Of a DNA stretch of 64,000 nt, positions 46,566 to 57,339 are shown piece after piece. The first letter of the stretch is position 1; the number at the start of each line of letters is the position of its first letter. The stretch lies in the NCBI GenBank assembly GCA_009760855.2, contig WPIO01000028.1, positions 4,175,501-4,239,500 on the forward strand, in the 5' to 3' direction. Position numbers and translations under genes: made by a program. Source of the stretch: Cristatella mucedo. Taxonomy: Eukaryota > Bryozoa > Phylactolaemata > Cristatellidae. Below the pieces are notes generated by a model. That model ran no database searches, was not told where the DNA came from, and was given only the letters and a program-made list of their open reading frames with translations.

Positions 46566-46574
46566 TGCACATTT

Positions 46575-46742
46575 TTTCCGTAGCAACATGGCGCATGCTA
46601 CCACTAACCGTGCGGCCTTTGCTTCCCTTAGAGCATCTATAAAATGCCTATAAAGCGAAAGATCTACAGTAAAAAGCTCTCCGAGTGTGCAATGTAAACG
46701 TATTACTAGTATTATTATCATTATTATTATTATTATTATTAT
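46575..46742 (+). mobile_element. L2-A 3' tail, diverged
   Basis: GCATCTATAAAATGCCTATA, an expanded loop, CTCTCCGAGTGTGC, then long ATT repeats to 46742. Confidence 0.7.
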
Positions 46743-46887
46743 CAATACCGCAGTCGGCTTTCTCTGTCGTAGGGGGCCGATGTTCTCCTACATAGTGGCC
46801 GTTGCGATCTCTAGTGTAGCCACAGCGGCCATTTCCGTAGCCCTCACCGCCGTCACAGTGTGCTCAACACCTCTGCACGCACCATAC

Positions 46888-47500
46888 CGTAATAATAATA
46901 ATAATATTGCACTTGATAAAGCGCCCTCAGAGAACTTAATCTCTTTCTAGGCGCTTAACATTTGCTGCAAAGTGATACGCAATAGAATAGTAAGTAAAAT
47001 CATGCTTGAAAAACAAACAAAATGAATAACATGGTTAGGGGTTACATGCACTGGGTCAGCATGCAAATGTGGTTAGTGGCAGCATGAACAGTGTCAGCAC
47101 GCATAAGCACATCGAGGACGAATCACAAGGACCCACTAAATGCTGTCCTAAATAGGCATGTTTTTAAGTTTCTTTTAAATGTGGTCAGGTCAGGGGATGT
47201 TCTGATGCAGGTCGGGAGGGAGTTCCAGGCTGTGGGAGCATACGAGCTAAATGCACGGTCTCCAAAGGATTTAAGGTTTGTACGAGGTATTTCTAGACTG
47301 TTGGATTCCGAAAAGCGAGTGGTACGATGCTTTGCCTGATGGGGTAGTATATCTGAAAGATAGGCTGGAGCCATAGAATGAAGAGACCTAAAAGTGAGCG
47401 ACAAAACCTTGAAGTCAATCCGTTGCTTGACTGGTAACCAGTGCAGGTCGGCGAGAAGTGGAGTAATGTGGCAACTGCGACGCTCACGACAGACCGTACA
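46888..47500 (-). mobile_element. L2-A copy, well preserved
   Basis: Minus strand: RRSCHITPLLADLHWLPVKQ, the LAPAYLSDILPHQAKHR-type block (here MAPAYLSD), WNSLPTCIRTSPDL, and the canonical hairpin tail with ATT repeats at 46888-46905. Close to the copy at 168-848. Confidence 0.88.
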
Positions 47501-47639
47501 CAGCAGCTCTGGGCGAAAGTAAACTATGAAGGAAAACGGCCTTTCCCTTGCTAATCCCCGCCTTGGTGCATTCATGCCTTGGTGCCGCCGGCAGCCGCTT
47601 AGGTTGGAACAAGGAAAGGTAAGCAATGCTAACGGCTAG

Positions 47640-48700
47640 CCACGATCAACTGCCCAGCATCCACTATTCCAGGTTTTCGGGATGTCAATTGATATTAGAC
47701 ACCCGGAAAAATCTGTTAGCAATCTCAAAATCCATCGCCTTCATGATGGATCACTGAAACGTTGTTATGCTTAATCGGCCAGATTCTGGCAAAATAAGAA
47801 ATCGTTATTAGTTCCCGAGCTACTGTCTTAGAGACTAGATGCGTTACAATTGAAGATTTAGACCGTGTAAAAAGCAATCCGCCGGGATGGTTAGTCCGTT
47901 GCAAGCTAGGCTGGTGCCGTTATGGTTATGCAGATATGGTCCTCTGTGGCTTTGGAATTTGCGACTTCAGTTAAGGACGTGGGTATGCAACTGAGACACG
48001 ATCGTTCTTTATTGCTAAGATGCTCTGCTGCCGGCACCTTTATAGTTGGTGCTGCCTCTGACTCAATGGCTGTTTTTCGAGGCGCTAGCTGTGACGGTAT
48101 TTCATGCCTCTGCAAGAACCGATATCGCTTACGGGTGCTGTGTTCTCTGAGAGGACTGTCGTTCCTGAGCGACATTACTCGCACTCATAACACCATTAAG
48201 GCAAGCCTAGCTTATTAAAGTGGCCGCTGGTAGGTAGCTGGTTCCTGGTAAGATTGGGTTGGATGGCTGCAGCTACCCAGATACCATGACTACCTACTCC
48301 TCAAGTTAGCTGAGTCGCAGGCTATTAACTGGCTGGTCGAGACACCATCGGTCTCTCTGGGTAGCTGGAACAGCCCTGCAACCATTAGCTTAACAAATTG
48401 CCATACCGATCTCCTTTGAACCTCGTAAAATTCGGATTTGTTCGCAGCTACCTGCATCGATAGCTCTACTTAATAACCTTAAATCCTGAAACCCACAAAA
48501 TCCCTTGCAGCAGCTGGCTTCCTCTTGCAGTCTACCAATGACAGGCAAGTCCCTTCGGTTGAGTAGGTGCGGCATGCCGATATTCTGCCCGTGCAAGCTC
48601 CACCTGCTGCTGCTGCTGCTGCTGCTGCTGCAGGCTTTGCCAGCGTGCTGCCAATCACTGCAGTTAATTAACTTCTCTCTCACAGCAGGAATATCTTAGT
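47640..48700. other. No identified gene
   Basis: Short frames only. Includes a (CTG)10 repeat at 48602-48631. Confidence 0.35.
48602..48631. repeat. (CTG)n trinucleotide repeat
   Basis: About ten CTG units. Confidence 0.95.
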
Positions 48701-48794
48701 AATGGATTTTCTTATATCAAGGCTATTACGCTCACTTTTGGTACGAGGACAGCACTATTGGTGGGTGCGGTTTAAGGTTTGATGGGGGCCGCTG

Positions 48795-48900
48795 TCGCGC
48801 TCATTGATTTCCTTTGCAGCAAAAATAAAGTGTCTAGAAAGAGATTGAGTTCTCTGAGGGCGCTATAAAAATGCATTATTGTTATTCTTATTTTATTATT
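48795..48900 (+). mobile_element. L2-A 3' tail
   Basis: TTTGCAGCAAAAATAAAGTG, then TCTAGAAAGAGATTGAGTTC and TCTGAGGGCGCTATAAAAAT with an ATT-rich end. Confidence 0.8.
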
Positions 48901-49009
48901 GGTTTATAAAGCGGGGAGTGTATTCTTTGATGTTGAATCGCCTATGACTTGATGAGGACCACAGGCTTATTAATATAAAAAGGTAAACTGCTTCAACATT
49001 CTCATTTTA

Positions 49010-49145
49010 TATACTGGCTGAAGAGCCTTCACGGCTATCACCGCCGCTTTCAGTGGTCAATAAAGGATCAACCACTGTAGACTCGAACGCACGATCTGAG
49101 TCATGAAGAACGAGCACCTTACCCTTGGGCTGCGACCCAGGGGCA
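49010..49145 (-). mobile_element. SINE-1, diverged
   Basis: Minus strand: GGGTAAGGTGCTCG, B-box remnant GTTCGAGTCTACAG, and the body GATCCTTTATTGACCACTGA. Confidence 0.7.
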
Positions 49146-49194
49146 AGTCTTGAGTGTACACGCCATGGTGTGAATATGGATTTTGAGGCCTTGA

Positions 49195-49475
49195 TGGTAG
49201 CTGACTCCTGATTTCATGAGTTACAGCTTGGGGTGATAACCGTGCACGAGTCGCTCTGCATTTAGTTCAGTCGGAACAGCCGCCGAGGCCAGGTCTGCAG
49301 TGAGAGAGCCGCCAAGCTCAGCTCAGCGGATAGAGCCGCCGAGAGCGAGCTGAGGATAAAGAACCGTTAAGTGTGTGTGACTTTTCGGTGGAGTTTTTCG
49401 CGCTTTAGTGCATCGTTCAAATAAATGGCTTTGCCCATTCCTACCAACTCACTAGGAACCAACCGTCGTGGAATC
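49195..49475 (+). other. Possible LTR-like or terminal segment
   Basis: GC-rich block followed by TTCAAATAAATGGCTTTGCC and CCAACTCACTAGGAACC, which looks like a polyadenylation region of an LTR. No second copy is seen in the window. Confidence 0.2.
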
Positions 49476-49554
49476 ATGTAAAGTTGCTTGCAGAAATCCT
49501 ATCGCCAATGAAATTCAATCCCAAGAACAAGTCTGGCTCCGTTACACTAATTAC

Positions 49555-50401
49555 TTGAAATATGATGTCGAAAAACCTCGTGAAACTAAATGACGATAAA
49601 ACCGACCTACTGCTCATAGGACGCCCTAAGCGTGTGGCTGGATTAAAAGGCTTTGATCTTCTACTAGGTGATGCTGTTGTGCGACCATCACCACGTGCTC
49701 GAAATTTGGGTGTCGTTTTCGACAGCTGCCAAATTTTAAAAGCTTCATTCAGAAGACTGCTTCTACTGCTCCTACTGTAGGAGCTGTCTTCCACAGTGGC
49801 TTGCAAACAATTTAACTAGCTCATTGGTTCTGTCTCGACTTGATTATTGTAATTCCCTTTTGGCTGGGCTTCCAAAGAAAGCAACTTGGCCACTGCAGCT
49901 GACTATGAATATGGCTGCAAGGCTAGTCTTCAAGTCCCAGAGGTTTGACCACGTGTCTCCTCTGCTAAAAGAGCTACGATTGCTGTCGATTGATCAACGG
50001 ATACAGAACAAAGTTCTTACGCTGAACCACAAGCCCGCCACGGCTTGGCTCCTCCATAAATAGCTGAACTGCTGCACCAGTTTCAGCCTCTTCGTGCCCT
50101 CAGGTCCTGTATGGAAAATAAATTAGCTGTTACATTCCTCAGCTTAAAGACCGCTGGCTACAGAAGCTTTAGTTCTGCAGGTGGAACTCGCTGACTGTGG
50201 AACTCGCTTCCACAATTTTTACGCAACGACAACTACTCTCCTACTGCCGACTATGGCTCATCCTTTTCAGTGGTCCTGATCTGCTACTTCCGTGCTACTC
50301 ATTACCTCAACTGCTCTCCTGACTCTGCTATGCTTCCCACTTACTCTTTGTTGCGTGAGACGAAGTCTGTTGGCTACCGAATGCGTACCGAAAGCCGCTT
50401 A
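49555..50401 (+). mobile_element. L2-B copy, RT C-terminal half and 3' UTR
   Basis: NLVKLNDDKTDLLLIGRPKR, DAVVRPSPRARNLGVVFD, then in another frame SRLDYCNSLLAGLPKKATWP and LLSIDQRIQNKVLTLNHK. The 3' UTR matches the complement of 26372-26700 and ends at CCGAAAGCCGCTT. A small deletion near 49770 breaks the frame. Confidence 0.88.
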
Positions 50402-52780
50402 TGCTGTGAGTGAGCTATGCAAAACTCTCTTGCGTAACACCCACGTAGTTTTTATGGCTTTTTGGAGTTACAGACGAAGGTACACACTTGCATATATAGT
50501 TTAGCGGCGAATTCAAATTCAATAACAGTGAACGCAGATTGCTGCTGGTCTCGAGTTTTGCACATTATGTACTTGTATGTTTGGTCATATCGTCTGGCTA
50601 CAGGATGTACAAGCCAATCAAATTCCGTAAATTAAGTCAGATGTCCAGTACACAACAAATATTGGCCTGTAACAAGTCACGTAGGTTCTTACAGAGAACT
50701 AGATGCATCGCCGAGTGGAATGGTCTCAGATAATTATTACCTGCAGTCATTGACTCAGTCCTCTTAGTCAGATTAAGGCATTCCGTCCATCAATACTTCA
50801 TCTTGGATCCTGTCAGGAAATGTCCCAACTTAATGTTCCGTTGACTTTTAATGGAGTTGGATTATCAGATACGCAGAAAATCAGCCACAGCATAATGTGA
50901 TAGCATCTCAGTTCCCGGTTCATTGTGGATTTCCTCCGCAAGTAACCATGATCCCTGTCCCAATCACGCATAAGCCTGTCGGTGGTCGTCGCAGGGTAGA
51001 AGATGACTGATCCGGAGAACGAGTGTGAAATAAATTTACATAGAGTTGTTTTGCAGATTAATTCACGTAAACATATTTCAGCCCATTGCAACCAGATTTT
51101 GAAAGTCGATTCATAAAGTAGGACTAAGCCTGGTTGGCAACTCTTAATGGAATACTGCCCTCGAGCTGCACACCAACAACAGATAGTGCTGGCAAATTGT
51201 GCAGACACCTAAAGACTTCCTCAATCTAATTCATAATTATAGACTATGCAGTTAATGCAAAGCAAAGCTAAAATGTGCTTATTCTTTATTTAAATACTTA
51301 AATATGGACATGGTGCCCCTATTACCTAGCAGGACCCCTAGAAATGTCTACATACTTGTATACCATGCAACCAGGGAGAAGGACGGGTGGGCGTCGTTAC
51401 TGGTCAGTTCATTTCCTCGTTGATTATCAATACTAGGTTTTAGACTATCGTTGCATTAAATCAAACACCGCTATATAGATCAAGATAATGAAATAAGACC
51501 TACAAACCAGGCGCCATCCTGAGTATTTACTCCATCGGCAAGACTTAAAACCTTAAAGCATGAGACAGATTTATAAAGCTTGGCCACACCTACAAGTCTT
51601 CGTGGTACAAATACAAAGAGTTTGGGTCACATCACGCAACTTCTGCTGCACAGCTAATATGCAGGAGGGCTCGATCGGCTCCTTGGCTTCCTTGACCTTT
51701 CTTTAGCCTGCGCAAGCACGAAGAAAGATCGAACCAATAGCCGTCTCGTGACTCGAGTGGGAATCCAGTCATCGTAGTCACGTGCAAAGCGAGAGCTAGC
51801 CGTGAGAACACCACTCCCAGAGAGCTGGCACGAAGACTGTTTAAGCATCGAGTGTCAAATAGCTCACGCTCATGACAGGGCTCCAATGGCCATCACATGA
51901 ACTTCGAAGTGAGCACGAATTCATTGCATTCTAGCTATTTTGCTGTCATTTCGCAAAATTAAAAAGTATATGAGTGGGAAGAGGTGTCGCAAGGCAGACT
52001 CTGCAAGAGCTTCGGCAGTTATGGACCAATAAGACATGAAAGGAAATTGCCAGACCGAGATGATCATTTTTATCTCCAGCAGTAGGATTGTCTCAGACGA
52101 TCTCATAAGTTAGAGTCCGCAAAGGAGAATACCTGCCATCAGCTATTTACAGATGGTTGAAGCGGTTTTGGCACATAAAGGCAGATGCAAGATTTACCCC
52201 TAGATTTTTTTATATCTTCACAGTTCACAGTTAATTGATTTAGCCAGAGTAAACTGCAGTCTCCAGAAGCAAGACGGGACTTTAACTTAATACGCTATTT
52301 CATTAAAAGCTAGGAAAACTCGCCACCGGGCTGGATATAGCTGGTTAATGAGAGTCACGATGCGAGATGAATAAAACAAGTAAAACCTAACCAAGGCAGA
52401 CCAGTAAAAAAGATCGCTGCAGAACTTACCATTTCTTGTAAGGAAGCCTGATAGTCCAGACTGCAATAATCAGCCTGTTAATGACTAACCGGTTTAGTCA
52501 CTCCAAAATGCATGTACGTTATGGAAAAAGAGACATCTAGGCGGCGTTTATGCTATAGATACGGAACCTTAAGGGCCGATGTGCATAATAGCTGGCAGTT
52601 AGGTTTCCTGCATAGCTATAGTGCTAGTTATCAGTCTGTAAATACCTTGAGGAAGAAAAAATGCACGAGCTTTGAGCACCGAATGCTAAAAGCGGGTCGC
52701 ATTATATGAAAAGGGATATGGAGCAGCATAGGCTATGCAAATACGGTGCACGTGGTACTATATTTATATTTGACTGTGGT
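50402..52780. other. No identified feature
   Basis: Only short frames, no repeat family recognised. Confidence 0.35.
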
Positions 52781-54640
52781 TAGCCTCCCACCCTTCATGC
52801 CGCGTTTGTGCAACGATTCGGCATTCCTCATGAACAACAGCGAAATTGTGTGTAATTTGCATGAAACATCTGCCTTGAACGTGGTCGGATTTTTCATGTC
52901 CATTTAGAAGGTATAGATGAGCGGTCATTTCTTTCACATCCTTGACAGTGAAGGAGCGCCATCAAAGAGTTGGCTTTACCATAAACTCAACATTGGCTTT
53001 GTGTCTTACATGGTCAATGACTTAAACTATGGGGAGATCCCTACTATCAAAATGTAGAATTCTCTTTCGAAATGAAGGCTGACCTTGTTAATTGTTCTTG
53101 CACCACAACATTGAAGACAGAAAAGGAGATCTTTTAATATTCACCTTAATTAAACTTGACACCATTCACTTCCTGTTTTTTCAACTTTTAGGTTCTTCTT
53201 ACCGTGATCACTTCCGTGCACCCGAGTTAAATGCTCTCCTAATTTGAACCTACTGGTATTGTGCATCCAGAGCCAGCTCCCTTTTATATGCCAATCAAAA
53301 GATAATTAATATTTTTCTCGTCGTATGGCTGTCTTAAATATGCAAATAAAGCCTTCAAAATGTTTTAATCCAATTTAATTTTTTAAATCAATTTTTCAAA
53401 TTCAATCAAGAGGTTTTTAATTCGCATTTATCTATTCATTTTAAATTGGCTGCCTTTCCATTAGTCATTGCCAGCTAGCGATCAGAAGCGCCTTCAATTT
53501 AACAGCTCACGTATATTTAAAGTTATTAAGGTTGATGATTACATTTTGTAATACAATTTAATTTTACTGTTTTTCCAGGTAGTATTATTTTGCTATTTCG
53601 TGTGCCTCAAATGAATATAAAATGGCCATATTTTCCACAAACTTTGCTAGTGTGAGATGGACAGTGATACAACTCTGTCCTTAGATAACAAATTCATATT
53701 TTCTAAATATATTTGTGTACATAATCACACTTATGAAAGATATTGCTATCAAACTTTAATTTTCATATACAAGTAAATAAGTTCAGTGCTTGACATGTCT
53801 ATGTTTATTGTGGATCACTAAACGACGTCGGTGAGGCATAGTATTGATCAGTTGTTTAATGCATTACTACATCACACTAAATAAGACCTTCATTATTTAT
53901 ACTTTCTACTTGTATCAATAGCATGAACACATGAGCCTTGAGCCCACAGTTCAGTTTAATTTCAGCTGCAGAAGTGAATACACACATGCATTTTCCTAAG
54001 ATGACATCAAAAGGCTGCAAGCATCTGACTGGCCCATTTTGCATTTTCTGCGACCAATTTATCACGACGGGAGTGAAATTTTCTTCAGTGGAATTATCTG
54101 CAATAACCAACTTTTCACCACGTGCATCTCTGAAGGGACTGCAGCAGGATTACATTAACGCTAAATATTGCAACAAATAGAATAAGAAATTGGTGGGAGA
54201 CTACACCTCAGGGCTAGTTTGTAAAAGTGATTTATCAAACAGTCACAAATCTTGCAAACTACTCACTTCTAAATATTCCGTGGTATGTTTTCAAACTTCA
54301 GGATTAATACCTTTTAATTCTAGCTTACTTGTTGATTTTCATATGACTAAATATGGTGCAACAATTTGATACAAAAGATTCAGAATGAATGAATTCCTAA
54401 GGTTCTAATCGAAAAATGGGCAGATTTCAACTTTTTAACTGTCCTGGTCACAAAAACAAAAGTTAATGAATGATGATGACCATTGTCTGTACCTTGGATG
54501 TACCTACTATATTTGATACATTTGATTGTACCTTAAAAGCTCTTGTCAAACCATACTAACTACCCATAAACAAAGATTATGTTAAACAGTGGTATCATAA
54601 TTGGGGCTTTTAGTATGAGTCACACTGGCATTTGATAGCT
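52781..54640. other. AT-rich unique-looking region
   Basis: No LINE, SINE or simple repeat. Two overlapping frames lie on opposite strands near 53877-54180, without known motifs. A broken reading around 52920-53060 (SGHFFHILDSEGAPSKSWLY) hints at a decayed coding sequence, possibly a transposase; this is speculative. Confidence 0.3.
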
Positions 54641-55160
54641 GCGTTGCAGTCCAGTACCAACCACTGAATCTGATGAGCAAATCCAGTGCCACTCAATGCG
54701 TTCCTCAAGATTGCAACTCATGAGTTGTACTCAATGTTCAGTACAGTTCAGTCGGCGGAAGAGGCAAAGCGCTAGTTTGGTGAAAGTTTGGCTTGATTAT
54801 GATCACTCTCTGGGGGATTGTGTGAAAATCTGCTGAATACGTTACTTTTTCTCGCACTCGTGCTATCCACTGAGACTGATTTACCTATTTTTCGAGGATA
54901 AATTACTTGTTGAACTTAGAATCAGTACAGCGCGTATCCCTTAAACTTTTGAGGAGACATTTAAGATGAATTGAAAATCCCATGCCGCTTAATGAGGAGG
55001 ATGAACTCCAAACACGCACACTTACATATAGGCCAATAGTATTGCGGTGCAACATTGGAGTTTTACCCCAGTTAAATGTTGGCAGCATCATAGACGTAGC
55101 GAAGGTTTCCTGACGAAGTTGGGCAAAGTTTCGACCTCTCTGAACCTAACCACTGAGTTT
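54641..55160. other. No identified feature
   Basis: Short frames only. Confidence 0.35.
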
Positions 55161-55164
55161 GTCT

Positions 55165-55360
55165 GGTGAGCCGTGATGGCGCACTAGGTGAGGCGGTTGC
55201 TTTTCACGACCTTGCTCCCGAGGTCGTGGGTTCAAATCCTGCGGCGGGCGATTCTTTATCGCCGCTGCTAGCGTTGGTTATAGCCGCTGAAAACGGTGGT
55301 GATAGCCGTAAAAGCTCTTCTGTTGCTATACAAAACAGGCTGTTAAATCAGCTCTTATTT
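55165..55360 (+). mobile_element. SINE-1, best preserved copy
   Basis: A-box region CCGTGATGGCGCACTAGGTG, palindrome CACGACCTTGCTCCCGAGGT, B box GGGTTCAAATCCTGC, body GGGCGATTCTTTATCGCCGC, and the end GTTGCTATACAAAACAGGCT. The head is tRNA-like, but the 3' part shows it is a SINE and not a tRNA gene. Confidence 0.88.
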
Positions 55361-55844
55361 TTTCGTGGGGCGTTCGCCTGGCCTTCTAGCTGCTTGCTGT
55401 TTTTATTTTTATTTACCTTGCTTGCTGGCCACAAAAGAGCGAGCGTGGACTCACTCGCGTCCATTGTTAATAGCTTTGAAGTATGCTAGTACGCTAGCAT
55501 GAAAATTGTCCAAAATCCAGCTTCGTAAAACATAAATTGCCCCAAATGAGTAGACATTATGAGACGCATGCCTGTCACTTCATTCGCCCCTTGCTGATGG
55601 CCCATCTGGTAGATAAGTTATAGCCTAAGAACATGTATGTGCGTGCGCGTGTGTGCACGCTCGCCCGTCTATGCACGCATGCTTGTGCGTGCACGCGCAT
55701 TTGGATGTGCTCCTAAACGGACAAAGCCTATTATAGCCGTTTGCTAGTAATGCTGACATTATTTGACAGTATTCCTTTTTATTCTTCTGAATTGATTAGA
55801 AATCCAACTAGCCACGGCAAGCCTAGTTCATTTGAAACGGGTAA

Positions 55845-56440
55845 AGCTTGACCCTCAAAAAAATGAACCCTGTCATCATATCTACTGCAGCCTCTGCACG
55901 TAATTTAGACATCCTGTTCGAAAACGATGATTCACTAGAGGACCACTCATGCTCCTGTCAGTCTGCCAACTTTCAGCTGTGCGATGTATCAAAACCCCAG
56001 GCTTGCATAGGTAAGAGTAACAAAGCGGAGCTGATTTATGTGTTTGTGTATGATTTATATCGTTCCTCTAGACCTCTGTTTCACCCTTTGCAGGTCTTCC
56101 TGCTGTGCAATAACATGCTTGCAGATGATGCACAGCTCGGATAAGGATGCAAGTGCCACTTTACACTTTGCTTCTGACCAAACTGCAGTGTTCCCGATTG
56201 AGCAACGTGCCAAGTTCAAGGCTCTCTGTCACTCAGTTTTACGTTTTTCCTTTCTCTAGCACCCGCGAGGCGATGTGAATTACTTACCCTACAGGTTTCA
56301 CTTTGTACAAACCGCTCGTCTGACTCAAGTCGTTTCTTCTGCACCTTTACTGAACCTTAAATTCCTTTGAGATCCAGCCTCTAGTCCTTATGCCGCCAAA
56401 GCATTTAACTTAACCAATTTAAATCATGACAAAAGTACCT
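55845..56440 (+). mobile_element. Degenerate L2-A fragment
   Basis: Recognisable words: SASARNLDILFENDDSLEDH (the RNLGV block), AELIYVFVYD and FPIEQRAKFKALCHSVLRF (the WLPVKQRIDFKVLSLT block). Confidence 0.65.
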
Positions 56441-56939
56441 GACAGTCCAAATTTGAAACAAATCCACAAATTCGTTTCTAACGTAATTAGCTCCGTCCAT
56501 TGGAATTGCTATTTATCCACTTATAAATGCTGAAAATGGCTCATTTAATAACTAACAAGTTAACGCGCGTCCATGGCAGTAAATGCACAATGTACAGAAA
56601 AATATCTGGTTCTCTATACGAGTTCATTTTAAAATAAATTCTTATTAATCGTCCCAAGATTACAGCGAATGTCAATCTCCGAACAAAGCACCAATCTGCT
56701 TCCAGATCATGCACCCCGTATCTGACGCAATTTGTTTTAAATTTTTCCCAATTTTGCAACACTACACTAGTTTTTGTATGAGAGCTATACATTTAAATTG
56801 CATCGCTGTCCGATACTGTGTAACCGCTGCCCAGTAAGCGTAAAGTAAGAGAACAAAATGCAACAAAAAACTGAAAGCTAAATTCTATAGCAGTAGTATA
56901 ATAGTAGTAGTATAATAGTAGCTCTCTTCTTGCAGGTCT

Positions 56940-57180
56940 CTTTCCCGCATGCGCTCTCCCATCAGATCCTTAGATATGGTGAAAAACGCGGCAGCTGCGG
57001 GCAACGTCTGCGGTGAACGTCGCAACCTCACGGCATTGCGCCGCTTCTTCTCCCGTTTGCACTGGCACCCCTAAATCATCGCACTGACTTCAGTCATTTC
57101 CCAATACTTATTTTTAAGCATCTTTTAGAAACCGCGAAGAGAGTTCATGTGCATGCAAACCTAGAACTTTCCATGGCCTG
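56940..57180 (+). mobile_element. Old L2-type fragment
   Basis: Reads MVKNAAAAG, ALRRFFSRLHWHP and then IIALTS, a decayed QNAAARL...LHWLPV...RI block. Confidence 0.5.
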
Positions 57181-57194
57181 ACAACACTGGATCT

Positions 57195-57335
57195 TACCCT
57201 AGGAGAGTAACGCGTGCACTTCACTGCCCAGATCATGGGCTCCAGTCCTACACTAGGCACTTCTGTATTCGGATTGTAGGCTCTAAGCCAAATACTGCTC
57301 TTCTGCCACTTTATTAACGAGGCTGTTGAATCGGC
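57195..57335 (+). mobile_element. SINE-1-like, strongly diverged
   Basis: GGGCTCCAGTCCTACACTAG as a B-box remnant, later CTTCTGCCACTTTATTAACG and AGGCTGTTGAATCGGCTAAC, matching the family end. Confidence 0.5.
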
Positions 57336-57339
57336 TAAC

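Noticed and set aside
55190-55255. tRNA gene
   Set aside because: A and B boxes are present but the sequence continues into a repeated body found in several other copies, so it is a SINE.
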